Shown one piece after another: positions 27,012-36,223 of a stretch of 64,000 nt of DNA. Location of the stretch: the NCBI RefSeq assembly GCF_014773485.1, contig NZ_JACXBP010000001.1, forward strand, positions 868,001 through 932,000, given 5' to 3'. Within the stretch, counting starts at the first letter, position 1. Every line of letters starts with the position of its first letter. Made by a program: the position numbers and the translations under genes. A model generated the notes under the pieces. It was not told where the DNA came from and made no database searches. It saw only the letters and a program-made list of their open reading frames with translations. The stretch is from Erwinia aphidicola. Lineage in GTDB: Bacteria; Pseudomonadota; Gammaproteobacteria; Enterobacterales; Enterobacteriaceae.

Positions 27012-28352
27012 TTACGGATTAAGCGCTTTTAGTGCGCTGGCCTGATACTGCGCCATCTCCGCAGGCGGCACCATGCCGCCGCCGGTCGCCCAGACTAAGT
27101 GCGTCGCACCGGCCAGCGCCGCTGCACTGATGCCCTGCTGAGCCAGCTTTTCAGGCTGCGCGCTGATACGCCACGGCCCTGCCATTCCCGCCAGCGCCGA
27201 CGGTTCCAGCGCCAGCTGTTCATGCTGATACAGCAGCCCGAGCAGCGCATACATTTCTTCGTCACTGAGAGTATAAAAGGCGCTTAGCAAACGCTCCATT
27301 GCGCGGCCCACAAAACCGGAGGCGCGCCCGACCGCCAGACCGTCCGCTGCGGTACGGTTGTCGATTCCCAGATCCTGTACCGCGATCTCATCATGCAGGC
27401 CGGTGTGTACGCCCAGCAGCATGCACGGAGAGTGCGTCGGCTCGGCAAAGATGCAGTGCACGCTGTCGCCAAAGGCCAGCTTAAGGCCAAACGCCACGCC
27501 GCCGGGGCCACCGCCGACGCCGCACGGCAGATAGACCAGCAGCGGATGCTGTGCATCAACCCGGATATTTTCCGCAGCAAACTGCTGCTTCAGCCGTTCC
27601 CCGGCCACCGCATAGCCAAGAAACAGGTTATGGGAGTTCTCGTCGTCGATAAAGAAACAGTGCGGATCGGACTCGGCCTGACGGCGCCCTTCCGCCACCG
27701 CCACGCCGTAATCCTGCTGATACTCCACCACCTTTACGCCGTGCTCGCGCAGCTTCTGCTTTTTCCACGCGCGCGCATCCGCCGACATGTGGACCGTGAC
27801 ATCAAAACCGAGGCTGGCACTGATAATCCCGATCGACAGGCCAAGATTTCCGGTCGAGCCGACGGCAATACGCCGCTGGCTGAAAAACTGGCGCAGCGGC
27901 GCGGAAGCAAGGCAGGCATAGTTATCCGTCTCCTTCAGCAGCCCGGCATCGATTGCCAGCTTTTCCGCATGTGCCAGCACTTCATAGATGCCGCCGCGGG
28001 CCTTAATCGAGCCCGACACCGGCAGGTGGCTATCTTTCTTTAACCACAAACTGCCGGGCAGCGCGTGCTGATAGCGTGCATCAAGCACCGGTTGTAAGCG
28101 GGTCAGCGGGCAAATTTCCGACTCAATGATGCCGTTGCTGGCGCGCGTTTCCGGGAATACCTGCATCAGGTAAGGAGCAAAACGCGCCAGCCGGGCGCTG
28201 GCTTCCACCACCTGTTCACGCGTCAGGCCGACGTGCGCATAGCCCTGTGCCAGCGTCGTGGCTTTAGGGTTGAACCAGGTAACCGGTTGTAAGGCACACA
28301 GCTGATTAACCAGTGGAAAATTCTGCCTGACCTGTTCTGCATCCATTAACAT
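27012..28352 (-). CDS. dsdA: D-serine ammonia-lyase (dehydratase)
   Basis: 446 residues, PLP fold type II. The PLP Lys is in [16 protein letters not shown] (about residue 116), and the phosphate loop is the Gly-rich [20 protein letters not shown] and [12 protein letters not shown] are further DsdA signatures. It converts D-serine to pyruvate and ammonia, giving detoxification and growth. The start has CAGGAGAAG upstream. No DsdC or DsdX lies next to it; it is divergent from gdhA across a 399-bp gap. Confidence 0.94.
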   Translation of the reverse strand: MLMDAEQVRQNFPLVNQLCALQPVTWFNPKATTLAQGYAHVGLTREQVVEASARLARFAPYLMQVFPETRASNGIIESEICPLTRLQPVLDARYQHALPGSLWLKKDSHLPVSGSIKARGGIYEVLAHAEKLAIDAGLLKETDNYACLASAPLRQFFSQRRIAVGSTGNLGLSIGIISASLGFDVTVHMSADARAWKKQKLREHGVKVVEYQQDYGVAVAEGRRQAESDPHCFFIDDENSHNLFLGYAVAGERLKQQFAAENIRVDAQHPLLVYLPCGVGGGPGGVAFGLKLAFGDSVHCIFAEPTHSPCMLLGVHTGLHDEIAVQDLGIDNRTAADGLAVGRASGFVGRAMERLLSAFYTLSDEEMYALLGLLYQHEQLALEPSALAGMAGPWRISAQPEKLAQQGISAAALAGATHLVWATGGGMVPPAEMAQYQASALKALNP

Positions 28353-28751
28353 GGTGACTTCTCCTGTGGTGGTGGGGTGATGGCCGATTTATGCTTAAAC
28401 AATGGGAAAAACAGTCATTAGCGCCAAAGTTTGATCGCATTCAAATTTCTGAAAAATATAAAGAAAAAACCAGATATGCAGTTTATCTGCATAACTACCG
28501 CCTGCCAACTGTCGGTCTGTAAAGTCAGCGCAGTTTTACCCGCTAACTATGCAGTTAGTCATGCTGAATTGCGCTTAAAACACAGGATTTCACATTTATT
28601 TAAAAACTTTGAAACCTTTTTTTGATGTTAAATTAGCGGCGACTTAGTGAGATTCACTGAGTCATCCACGGTATGACAGTATTTATAACTAAGAGCTCCC
28701 CGCACGGCATTTGCCCCTGACGGACAGGCTCTACACATATGAAGGTTTGTT
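28353..28751. promoter_or_regulatory. dsdA-gdhA divergent promoter region with an inverted repeat
   Basis: This 399-bp gap is AT-rich and has no plausible gene. At 28641-28663 GACTTAGTGA-GAT-TCACTGAGTC is an inverted repeat matching in nine of ten positions, about 90 bp upstream of gdhA and suitable as an operator. I do not recognise the regulator. No dsdC-type gene is present. Confidence 0.5.
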
Positions 28752-30026
28752 ATGGAAAAGCTCTCTTACGTTTCTGAAGGCAGCAAGACGGCCTGGTCAA
28801 CCTATCTGCAGCAGATCGATCGCGTCGCGCCGTATCTCGGCGACCTGTCGCGCTGGGTGGATACCCTGCGTCATCCGAAACGTGCACTGATTGTAGACAT
28901 TCCGCTGCAAATGGACGACGGCAGCATCCGCCACTTCGAAGGCTTCCGCGTGCAGCACAACCTGTCGCGCGGCCCGGGTAAAGGCGGTATTCGTTACCAT
29001 CCTAATGTGGATCTTAATGAAGTCATGGCGCTTTCTGCGTGGATGACGATCAAATGTGCGGCGGTTAACCTGCCGTATGGCGGCGCCAAGGGCGGGATCC
29101 GCGTTGACCCCTTTGCGCTGTCGGAAGGCGAGCTCGAGCGCCTGACGCGCCGCTACACCAGCGAAATTGGCCTGATCATCGGCCCGCAAAAAGATATTCC
29201 TGCGCCGGACGTTGGCACCAACGCTAAAGTGATGGCGTGGATGATGGACACCTATTCAATGAATCACGGCACCACCATCACGGGCGTTGTGACCGGTAAG
29301 CCTATCCACCTTGGTGGTTCACTGGGGCGCGAAAAAGCCACCGGGCGCGGCGTATTTATTACCGGCCGTGAAGTGGCACGCCGCAGCGGCATTGAAATTG
29401 AAGGTGCGCGAGTTGCCGTGCAGGGCTTTGGTAACGTCGGTAGCGAAGCAGCGCGCCTGTTTAACGATGCCGGGGCGCGCGTGGTAGCGATTCAGGACCA
29501 CAGCGCCACGCTGTTCAACGCGGCAGGCATCGACCTGGTCGCGCTGAGTGAGTGGCAGGCAGCCAATAAAAAGATTGCCGGATTCAGCGGCGCAGACGTT
29601 ATCAGCGATGAGGCATTCTGGGACGTAGAAATGGAGATTCTGATCCCTGCCGCGCTGGAAGGTCAGATCACCCGTCAGCGCGCGGAAAAACTGCACTGCC
29701 GCATCGTGCTGGAAGGCGCAAACGGCCCAACCTTCCCGGAAGCCGATGACGTGCTGGCCTCACGCGGTATTACCGTCGTGCCGGACGTCGTGTGTAACGC
29801 CGGGGGCGTAACCGTCAGCTACTTTGAGTGGGTGCAGGATATGGCCAGCTTCTTCTGGAGCGAGGACGAAATTAATGAGCGCATGGATAAGCTTATGACC
29901 GAAGCGATGGTCCACGTCTGGGATAAAGCGCGTGAGAAGACGTGCAGCCTGCGCACCGCCGCCTATATCGTGGCGTGCGAGCGCATCCTGATGGCACGTA
30001 AGGATCGCGGGATCTATCCGGGTTAA
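28752..30026 (+). CDS. gdhA: Glutamate dehydrogenase, 424-aa (catabolic, NAD-type) form
   Basis: 424 residues. The catalytic stretch [15 protein letters not shown] (about residues 102-116) with the active-site Lys, the glutamate-binding [11 protein letters not shown] and the coenzyme fold [13 protein letters not shown] are clear. The length and [15 protein letters not shown] pattern fit the GluDH type common in Pseudomonas and Bacillus (usually NAD-linked), not the roughly 447-residue NADP-linked enterobacterial biosynthetic enzyme. It interconverts glutamate and 2-oxoglutarate plus ammonia. Coenzyme specificity is inferred from type only. A good terminator follows. Confidence 0.9.
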   Translation: MEKLSYVSEGSKTAWSTYLQQIDRVAPYLGDLSRWVDTLRHPKRALIVDIPLQMDDGSIRHFEGFRVQHNLSRGPGKGGIRYHPNVDLNEVMALSAWMTIKCAAVNLPYGGAKGGIRVDPFALSEGELERLTRRYTSEIGLIIGPQKDIPAPDVGTNAKVMAWMMDTYSMNHGTTITGVVTGKPIHLGGSLGREKATGRGVFITGREVARRSGIEIEGARVAVQGFGNVGSEAARLFNDAGARVVAIQDHSATLFNAAGIDLVALSEWQAANKKIAGFSGADVISDEAFWDVEMEILIPAALEGQITRQRAEKLHCRIVLEGANGPTFPEADDVLASRGITVVPDVVCNAGGVTVSYFEWVQDMASFFWSEDEINERMDKLMTEAMVHVWDKAREKTCSLRTAAYIVACERILMARKDRGIYPG

Positions 30027-30078
30027 GAGCAATATAGCCCCTCAAAAACCGTATTGATGTAGGGTTGGCTCGAAGAAT

Positions 30079-30110
30079 GGCAGGCTCCTTTAGGAACCTG
30101 CCTTTTTTTA
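30079..30110 (+). terminator. gdhA terminator
   Basis: GGCAGGCTCC-TTTA-GGAACCTGCC folds into a hairpin and is followed by seven T residues. The T-run also contains the stop codon (read on the other strand) of the opposing small gene. Confidence 0.85.
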
Positions 30111-30533
30111 GATCTTTTCCGCCCGGGCGTCCGCTTCGGCCTGCTGGTAACGCTGCTTAAATGCCTCGTTCTCTTCGACCAGGCGCAGCGCCGCCTCGAT
30201 CAGTTCATTCTGCACCAGCGTATCGGCACCGTCGCTGGTGGCCCAGTGAATGTACATCACGCACAGTGCCGCAACTTGCAGCTGCTCGCCCTCTTCATTG
30301 CTGCCGTCAAACTGATATTCGGCCAGCGACCAGCGGTAAATTTCAGCGACAAATGGCATATCACCACTTTCATCCAGCGCGGGTAAGGTGGCGAACAGTT
30401 CCAGCATCTCCGGGGTGGCGACGTAGTTCTGGCGGCCAACGGCATCCAGCTGGCGTCCGTGGGCGCGGGCCTTATTGGCCTGTTTGGCTTTCAGTTTGGC
30501 GCGTTTGTTACGTTTATCCTGTTTGGTGCTCAC
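30108..30533 (-). CDS. Conserved-looking small acidic protein with basic N-terminus, unknown
   Basis: 141 residues, GTG start (GTG AGC ACC AAA). The first 28 residues are strongly basic (KQDKRNKRAKLKAKQANKAR), suggesting binding to RNA or DNA or a flexible tail. The remainder is acidic and helical (EMLELFATLPALDESG, NELIEAALRLVEENEAFKQRY). No membrane segment or signal. I do not recognise the family. It is convergent with gdhA and follows yeaL by 48 bp on the same strand, so they may be co-transcribed. A ribosome site is weak. Confidence 0.7.
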   Translation of the reverse strand: MSTKQDKRNKRAKLKAKQANKARAHGRQLDAVGRQNYVATPEMLELFATLPALDESGDMPFVAEIYRWSLAEYQFDGSNEEGEQLQVAALCVMYIHWATSDGADTLVQNELIEAALRLVEENEAFKQRYQQAEADARAEKI

Positions 30534-30581
30534 GGCTTTTCTCTGTCAGTAAAAAATTGGGCGGCAGGATAACATATCTGG

Positions 30582-31028
30582 TCAGGATTTCCCGATCATC
30601 AGCGACACCAGCCCGGCGGCAATCAGCGGCCCGACCGGCACGCCGCGAAACAGCGAGACGCCGATAATGGTGCCGATCAGCAGCCCACCAACGACGGTAG
30701 GCTGGCTGCTCATCAGCTGCACGCCGCGCCCGCCAACCCATGAAACGAAAATGCCCACCGCGATTGCCAGCAGCGATTTCCAGTTCAGGAACGAGTGCAT
30801 CAGCGTGGTGGATGGCAGCGAACCGCTGGCAATCGGCGCCATCACGCCAATGGTCAGGATAATGATCCCCACCGTGACGCCCTGCTTCTCAATCCACGGG
30901 AAGGTTTGCTGCAGCGGCGTCATGCGAATGGCAACCAGCACCAGCAGCGCAATGGTGACGGTGAGGTTGTGGCTGAAGTAGCTCAGGGCGGCAAGGAACA
31001 GCAGAATAGCGAGGGTCAAATCGAACAT
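30582..31028 (-). CDS. yeaL: Membrane protein of the YeaL (DUF441) family
   Basis: 148 residues with four hydrophobic helices. It matches E. coli YeaL over its length, notably [23 protein letters not shown] (in two stretches), [15 protein letters not shown] and [20 protein letters not shown]. An inner-membrane protein of unknown function. No neighbours shared with E. coli YeaL are present. Confidence 0.93.
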   Translation of the reverse strand: MFDLTLAILLFLAALSYFSHNLTVTIALLVLVAIRMTPLQQTFPWIEKQGVTVGIIILTIGVMAPIASGSLPSTTLMHSFLNWKSLLAIAVGIFVSWVGGRGVQLMSSQPTVVGGLLIGTIIGVSLFRGVPVGPLIAAGLVSLMIGKS

Positions 31029-31146
31029 TTTTTACCTGATAACAGTTTCGCAACAAAGTGGTGAGCACAGCATAAAGAATTTTTTCAGCAACTCACCCTT
31101 TTTTTTCCGCCACGCCGCGGGCGTGACCCGCGCCCGCTTCAGGCAA

Positions 31147-31779
31147 TCAGTGGCTGGCATCAATCGCGGCCTGAAGGCTGACCTGCGGGCCACTCAGCAC
31201 CGCCAGCGTACTGTTAATAAAGCGCTCCGCCCCGCTCATCGACGCCTGCGCCAGCACGATACAGCCCAGGGTGCATTCCGGACGTTGCTGAATATAGTGC
31301 GCAATTTCCTGATGATAGCCGTCAATGTCGCCCTGATTGAACCAGGCCCACGCGCGCGGAATCAGTTCGATCACCAGCCGTTCACCGGGAATAAAGGCGC
31401 TAAATAGCTGGGTGGTGGAGGCCAGCGTCGAGCTGGCGGTACAGAGCACCAGTATCGTGCCGTGATAGCGCGAGGCGATTTTCGCCAGCGTGGCATCAAT
31501 GCGCACCACCGGTTTGCTGAAGGCGACCTCGTATGCCGCCACCCCAAGCGTGGTGCAGGTGACAATCACCGCATCCGCCTGCTGACACAGCTCTTCAATG
31601 GCCTGGCGCGTGGCGGCTGCGATCTCCGGGGTGACATGCTGCTGCTCAATGGCTTGATCAAAAAGTTCACTCTCCACCCGGTGCAGCAGCTGGACGTCTT
31701 CATAGCCGAGCGCGCCGAGCGACTGCTCGAACACTTCTATATTGCTTCTGGCCGCGTGCAGGCAGGCAATGATGGTCAT
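31147..31779 (-). CDS. Asp/Glu/hydantoin racemase-superfamily protein
   Basis: 210 residues with the two-lobed Asp/Glu racemase layout: MTIIACLHAARSNIEVFEQ, ADAVIVTCTTLGVAAYE with one candidate catalytic Cys (about residue 74), VVRIDATLAKIASRY, and TLGCIVLAQASMSGAERF, where the usual second Cys position (normally LGC) reads AQ. Loss of that residue suggests a reaction other than two-base racemisation, such as decarboxylation or hydrolysis. It is divergent from hpxO, across a region with an NtrC-type site. Allantoin or hydantoin racemases of this family act in purine breakdown, so a link is attractive but unproven. Confidence 0.65.
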   Translation of the reverse strand: MTIIACLHAARSNIEVFEQSLGALGYEDVQLLHRVESELFDQAIEQQHVTPEIAAATRQAIEELCQQADAVIVTCTTLGVAAYEVAFSKPVVRIDATLAKIASRYHGTILVLCTASSTLASTTQLFSAFIPGERLVIELIPRAWAWFNQGDIDGYHQEIAHYIQQRPECTLGCIVLAQASMSGAERFINSTLAVLSGPQVSLQAAIDASH

Positions 31780-31877
31780 GGCCGCATCTCCTTTAACGTT
31801 GAAATGCTACTGTGGCAAATATCACAAAAAATGCCAGTAAAAAGGGCCTCTCTGAGAACGAATGTTTCACCCGATAA

Positions 31878-31900
31878 GCACCGCCGTGGTGCACTGCACC
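31878..31900. promoter_or_regulatory. NtrC-type enhancer site upstream of hpxO
   Basis: GCACC-GCCGT-GGTGC at 31878-31892 matches the NtrC consensus (GCACC-N5-GGTGC) exactly in both arms. It overlaps a second 13-bp palindrome, GGTGCACTGCACC, at 31888-31900. The centre is about 127 bp upstream of the start predicted from the sigma-54 promoter, a typical enhancer distance. Confidence 0.65.
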
Positions 31901-31984
31901 GTATTTGTTCGCCACCTCCCTGCAACCTTTGTTTCAACAACCGCATTGTTCGCCTGCTGGCGGCACTTTTTGTCTCATAAGAAA

Positions 31985-32001
31985 CTGGTATGGAAATTGC
32001 T
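31985..32001 (+). promoter_or_regulatory. Sigma-54 promoter of hpxO
   Basis: CTGGTATGGAAATTGCT fits the -24/-12 consensus YTGGCACGrNNNTTGCW at all but two positions. GG (31987-31988) and GC (31999-32000) are separated by exactly ten bases, the hallmark of RpoN promoters. The predicted start is near 32012, 20 bp before the hpxO ATG. Confidence 0.7.
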
Positions 32002-32032
32002 TTTATTTACTCATGACGCAAAGGAGAGACAG

Positions 32033-33190
32033 ATGAAAGCAATTATCATAGGTGCCGGTATTGGCGGTATGTGTGCGGCGATTGCGCTGCGGCGCGGCGG
32101 CATTGAGTGCGAGGTGTTCGAGGCGGTGAAAGAGATCAAACCGGTAGGTGCGGCGATCTCAGTCTGGCCAAACGGAGTGAAATGCCTCAACTATCTGGGG
32201 ATGAGAGAAGCCCTGCGCGCCATTGGCGGTCCGATGCAGATGATGGCCTACAAAGACGGGTACAGCGCGGAAACTCTGACCCGCTTCAGCCTTGACCCGC
32301 TGGTTAAGGATTCCGGCGAGCGCCCGTATCCGGTAGCGCGTGCCGAGCTTCAGGCGATGCTGTTGGATACCTGGGGGCGCGACTCTGTTCAGTTCGGCAA
32401 ACGGGTGGTCAGCGTGGAAGAAAAAAGTGACGGTGTCACTGCTTACTTCGACGATGGTTCAGAAGCACACGGCGACCTGCTGATCGCCTGCGACGGCACC
32501 CACTCGGCGATCCGCCAGCACGTGCTGGGTTATGCCACCGAGCGCCGTTACGCGGGCTACGTAAACTGGAACGGCCTGGTGGAGATTGATGAATCACTGG
32601 CTCCGGGCGACCAGTGGACCACCTTTGTCGGTGAAGGCAAGCGCGTTTCGCTGATGCCGGTAGCGGGCAACCGCTTCTATTTCTTCTTCGACGTGCCGCT
32701 GCCAAAAGGGCTGGCGCAAGACCGCAGCACCCTGCGCAGCGATCTGAAGGGGTATTTCTCCGGCTGGGCCGCGCCGGTGCAGCAGCTGATTGAACGGCTG
32801 AACCCGGAAACCACTAACCGCGTGGAGATCCACGATATCGAACCTTTTGCGCAGCTGGTTAAAGGCCGGGTAGCGCTGCTGGGCGATGCGGCACACAGCA
32901 CCACGCCGGATATCGGCCAGGGCGGCTGTGCGGCGATGGAGGATGCGGTGGTGCTGGCGATGATGCTGCACAGCAATTCGCTGGGCATTGAAGATGCGCT
33001 GCTGCGCTATCAGGACAAGCGCGCCGGGCGGGTAAAGGATCTGGTGCTGAAGGCGCGTAAGCGCTGTGATGTTACCCACGCCAAAGAGCCAGCGGTGACC
33101 GCAGAGTGGTACGCGGGGCTGCGCGAGGAGACTGGCGAGCGCATCCTGAACGGCATGTGCGAAACCATCCAGGGCGGTCCGCTGGCCTAG
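32033..33190 (+). CDS. hpxO: FAD-dependent urate hydroxylase
   Basis: The start at 32033 (MKAIIIGAGIGGMCAAIALR) has AAGGAGAG upstream; the 57-codon extension crosses the promoter and is rejected. 385 residues, as in Klebsiella HpxO. The FAD-binding GxGxxG is at residues 7-12. Family stretches include KPVGAAISVWPNGVKCLNYL, YAGYVNWNGLVEID, GRVALLGDAAHSTTPDIGQG (second FAD motif) and KARKRCDVTH. It oxidises urate to 5-hydroxyisourate using NADH and O2. The downstream enzymes HpxT and HpxQ are not in the window. Confidence 0.94.
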   Translation: MKAIIIGAGIGGMCAAIALRRGGIECEVFEAVKEIKPVGAAISVWPNGVKCLNYLGMREALRAIGGPMQMMAYKDGYSAETLTRFSLDPLVKDSGERPYPVARAELQAMLLDTWGRDSVQFGKRVVSVEEKSDGVTAYFDDGSEAHGDLLIACDGTHSAIRQHVLGYATERRYAGYVNWNGLVEIDESLAPGDQWTTFVGEGKRVSLMPVAGNRFYFFFDVPLPKGLAQDRSTLRSDLKGYFSGWAAPVQQLIERLNPETTNRVEIHDIEPFAQLVKGRVALLGDAAHSTTPDIGQGGCAAMEDAVVLAMMLHSNSLGIEDALLRYQDKRAGRVKDLVLKARKRCDVTHAKEPAVTAEWYAGLREETGERILNGMCETIQGGPLA

Positions 33191-33213
33191 CCCGCGATTT
33201 GCCCCTGTAAGCA

Positions 33214-33243
33214 GGGCCGATCGAAACAGAAGATCGGCCCCTG
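33214..33243. repeat. REP-like hairpin (GGCCGACC family)
   Basis: GGGCCGATC, loop GAAACAGAA, GATCGGCCCC. A compensated variant (GAT/ATC instead of GAC/GTC) shows that pairing is kept. It sits between the convergent hpxO and dcp genes. Confidence 0.72.
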
Positions 33244-33247
33244 GGCG

Positions 33248-35386
33248 TTATTCTTGCAAACCCCGGTTGCGCAGCATCGGTTCGATCTCCGGGTCACGCC
33301 CGCGCCAGTCGTGGTAGAGCTGCTTCAGATCTTCGCTGTTGCCGCGTGACAGCACTTTGTCACGGAAGCGCTGACCATTTTCCCGCGTCAGGCCGCCGTG
33401 CTCTTCAAACCACGCAAAGCCATCATCCGCCAGCATTTCGGTCCACAGATAGGCGTAATAACCGGCGGCGTAGCCGTTACCCCAGATATGCTGGAAGTAG
33501 CTGGAGCGATAGCGCGGCGGCACGGCGGCCAGGTTGATTTTCTCCTCGCTCAGCGCGTGCTGTTCAAACTCATCGGTTTTCTGCACTGGCTGGTCGGCAT
33601 GCAGCCCGTGCCAGTGCTGATCGAGCAGCGCGGCGGCCAGCAGCTCGCTCATGTCATAGCCTTTGTTGAAGGTGCTGGCACGCAGCATCTTATCGCGCAG
33701 CGCCGCTGGCATCGGCTCCCCGCTCTGGTAGTGGCGGGCGAAGTGGCTGAACACCTGCTGGTTGCTGGCCCAGTGCTCGTTAAACTGCGACGGGAACTCA
33801 ACAAAATCACGCGGCGTCTCGGTGCCGGACAGGCTGGCGTAGCGCTGGTCGGCGAACATGCCGTGCAGCGCATGACCAAACTCGTGGAACATCGTAATCA
33901 CATCATCCCACGACAGCAGCGCAGGCTGGCCGGGCGACGGCTTGCTGAAGTTCGCCACGTTGTAAATCACCGGCTTACTGCCCAGCAGCGTCGACTGCTC
34001 GACAAAGTTGCCCATCCACGCGCCGCCGCCTTTGTTATCACGCTTGAACCAGTCGGCGTAAAACAGCGCCAGCGGCGTGCCGTCTTTATCCAGCACTTCA
34101 TACACTTTGACATCCGGGTGATAGACCGGCAGATCGGGGCGTGGCTTAAAGGTAATGCCGTACAGCTGAGTCGCGGCATAGAACACGCCGTTCTCCAGCA
34201 CGTTGTTCAGTTCGAAGTAAGGTTTGATCTGCGCCTCGTCGAGGTCATATTTGGCGCGGCGCACCTGCTCGGCGTAGAACAGCCAGTCCCACGGCGCCAG
34301 GGTAAAACCGCCCTGCTGCTGGTCGATGACCGCCTGGATATCTGCCGCTTCACGCCCGGCGCGCGCGGTGGCTGCCGGGACAATCTGGCGCATAAAATCG
34401 AGCGCGGCCTGCGGGGTTTTCGCCATCTGATCCTGCAGCTTCCAGGCGGCGTAGCTGTCGAAGCCCAGCAGTTTGGCCTGCTGCGCCCGCACCTGCGCCA
34501 GCCGGGCAATCAGCTCGCGCGTGTCGTTGGCGTCACCTTTTTCGGCGCGCGTCCAGCTGGCCTGATACAGTTTTTCACGCGTCGCGCGCGCGCTCAGGGT
34601 TTGCAGGTCCGGCTGCTGGGTGGTGTTTTGCAGGGTCAGGAGCCACTGGTTGCTCAGCCCGCGCGCCTGGGCCGCATCGGCCGCTGCGGCAATTTCTCCG
34701 GCGCTCAGTCCGGCCAGCGGCTGCTCGCTGCTGAACAGGACGCCGCCCGCTTTGGTGGCGGCCAGCAGGCGGTTGGTGAAGCGGGTGCTGAGCGTGGCAG
34801 ACTCCTGATTCAGCGCTTTGAGCTGAGTTTTATCCGCGTCGGAAAGCTGCGCTCCGGCCAGTTCAAACGCCTGCCAGGTGACCTCTGTCAGCCGCAGCGA
34901 CTCCGCATCCAGCTTCAGCTGCTGGCGCTGCTGATACACCGCGTCCAGCCTGGCGAACAGCTTGCCGTTGAGGTGAATATCGTCGTCGAGCGCCGCCAGT
35001 TTTGGCGACATCTCCTCATCCAGCGCCTGCAGTTCATCACTGGTATTGCCGGAGGTCATCGCGCTGAAAACGTTATACACGCGTGCCAGGCTCTGACCGC
35101 TCTGCTCCAGCGCCAGGTATGTATTTTCAAAGGTCGGTGCGGCCGGGTTGTCGGCGATGCGGGCGATTTCGGCGCGCTTTTCCGCTATCGCCGCTTCCAG
35201 TGCCGGGCGATAGTCGGCACTGTGGATCTTGTCGAAGGGCGGTGCCTGGAACGGCAATGTACTGGCCTTGCTGAACGGGTTATCTTGCTGTCTCTGCATC
35301 TGCTGATGTTCCTTTTGCGATTCTGCCGCCTGCACGCTGGCGGTGACTGCCATACTGATGGCCCAGACTAACGGTGCAATCCTCAT
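33248..35386 (-). CDS. dcp: Peptidyl-dipeptidase Dcp with signal peptide
   Basis: 712 residues, metallopeptidase family M3. The zinc motif HEFGHALHGMF lies at about residues 501-505, with the downstream Glu ligand in the following helix (GTETPRDFVEFPSQFNEHW). The first 20 residues (MRIAPLVWAISMAVTASVQA) are a signal peptide, giving a periplasmic enzyme; E. coli Dcp, about 681 residues, is usually regarded as largely cytoplasmic. It removes C-terminal dipeptides. It lies 63 bp downstream of xdhC on the same strand, so it may be read from the xdh operon. Confidence 0.93.
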   Translation of the reverse strand: MRIAPLVWAISMAVTASVQAAESQKEHQQMQRQQDNPFSKASTLPFQAPPFDKIHSADYRPALEAAIAEKRAEIARIADNPAAPTFENTYLALEQSGQSLARVYNVFSAMTSGNTSDELQALDEEMSPKLAALDDDIHLNGKLFARLDAVYQQRQQLKLDAESLRLTEVTWQAFELAGAQLSDADKTQLKALNQESATLSTRFTNRLLAATKAGGVLFSSEQPLAGLSAGEIAAAADAAQARGLSNQWLLTLQNTTQQPDLQTLSARATREKLYQASWTRAEKGDANDTRELIARLAQVRAQQAKLLGFDSYAAWKLQDQMAKTPQAALDFMRQIVPAATARAGREAADIQAVIDQQQGGFTLAPWDWLFYAEQVRRAKYDLDEAQIKPYFELNNVLENGVFYAATQLYGITFKPRPDLPVYHPDVKVYEVLDKDGTPLALFYADWFKRDNKGGGAWMGNFVEQSTLLGSKPVIYNVANFSKPSPGQPALLSWDDVITMFHEFGHALHGMFADQRYASLSGTETPRDFVEFPSQFNEHWASNQQVFSHFARHYQSGEPMPAALRDKMLRASTFNKGYDMSELLAAALLDQHWHGLHADQPVQKTDEFEQHALSEEKINLAAVPPRYRSSYFQHIWGNGYAAGYYAYLWTEMLADDGFAWFEEHGGLTRENGQRFRDKVLSRGNSEDLKQLYHDWRGRDPEIEPMLRNRGLQE

Positions 35387-35449
35387 AACTTTACCCTCAT
35401 CCCTGTTGACGAATCACCAGCTTAGGCGCAGATGCGCCGGGTTGCAAAG

Positions 35450-36223
35450 TCATTGCTGGCGCTGATAACAGGCGATGATCTCCCCCGCCACCGCCACGGC
35501 AATCTCGGCGGGCAGCTTGCCTTTCACGTCCGGTAGCCCTATCGGGCAGCGCATCCCAGCCAGCTGCTCGCGGCTGAAGCCTTTGCCCTCCAGCCGGTAA
35601 TCAAAGCGCTGGCGCTTGGTTTCAGAGCCAATCACACCAAAATAGCGCGCATCGCCGCGCCGCAGGATCGCTTCACACAGCTGTAAATCGCGCGGGTGAT
35701 GGTGGGTCATCACCACGTAATAGCTGTTGGCGGGCATCAGCTTGACCTGATCGAGGGGGTCTTCCAGACAGCACGTCGTCACCCCTGGCGGCACCGCCGT
35801 GAACTGCTGAGGCCGTTCATCAACCCAAAATACGTGACAGGGTAACGTTGACAGCAGGTTCACCAGCGCCTGACCGACGTGCCCGGCGCCAAACACGGCG
35901 ATCTGCGGCTGCGGCTGTACCAGCGGCTCGAAAAGAATACTGGTGACGCCGCCGCAGCACTGCCCGAGGCGTGCACCAAGGTTGAATTGCTCATGCCGCG
36001 CCTGCACACCCGGGGTTTGCAGCATCTCGCGGGCAATAGCAATGGCCTGAAACTCCAGATGGCCGCCGCCAATGGTCAGCCAGGAGTTATGCTGGCTGAC
36101 GATCATCTTGCTGCCGCGATCGCGCGGCACTGAGCCTTTATCATCGAGCACCGTCAGCAGCACGCAGGCCTCAGCGCGCGCGCGCAGATTCGCCAGAATA
36201 GTGATCCAGTCATCGCTACGCAT
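35450..36223 (-). CDS. xdhC: Xanthine dehydrogenase accessory protein XdhC
   Basis: 257 residues from ATG 36223 (MRSDDWITILANL); the longer frame lies inside xdhB. The XdhC/CoxI N-terminal domain has CVLLTVLDDKGSVPRDRGSK and TIGGGHLEFQAI. The C-terminal Rossmann-like part has IAVFGAGHVGQALVNLLS, FWVDERP, VVMTHHHPRDLQL and YFGVIGSETKRQRF. XdhC proteins sulfurylate and insert the molybdenum cofactor into XdhB. It overlaps xdhB by 8 bp. Confidence 0.93.
   Translation of the reverse strand: MRSDDWITILANLRARAEACVLLTVLDDKGSVPRDRGSKMIVSQHNSWLTIGGGHLEFQAIAIAREMLQTPGVQARHEQFNLGARLGQCCGGVTSILFEPLVQPQPQIAVFGAGHVGQALVNLLSTLPCHVFWVDERPQQFTAVPPGVTTCCLEDPLDQVKLMPANSYYVVMTHHHPRDLQLCEAILRRGDARYFGVIGSETKRQRFDYRLEGKGFSREQLAGMRCPIGLPDVKGKLPAEIAVAVAGEIIACYQRQQ

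Noticed and set aside
31030..31146. Terminator between the racemase-like gene and yeaL (T-run plus GC-rich stem)
   Set aside because: The T-run is on the plus strand upstream of the stem, whereas both flanking genes are read on the minus strand, so polarity is wrong.
33398..35371. 657-codon ORF on the plus strand opposite dcp
   Set aside because: It is the antisense shadow of dcp in GC-rich DNA. dcp has the full M3 peptidase sequence; the shadow has no recognisable domain.
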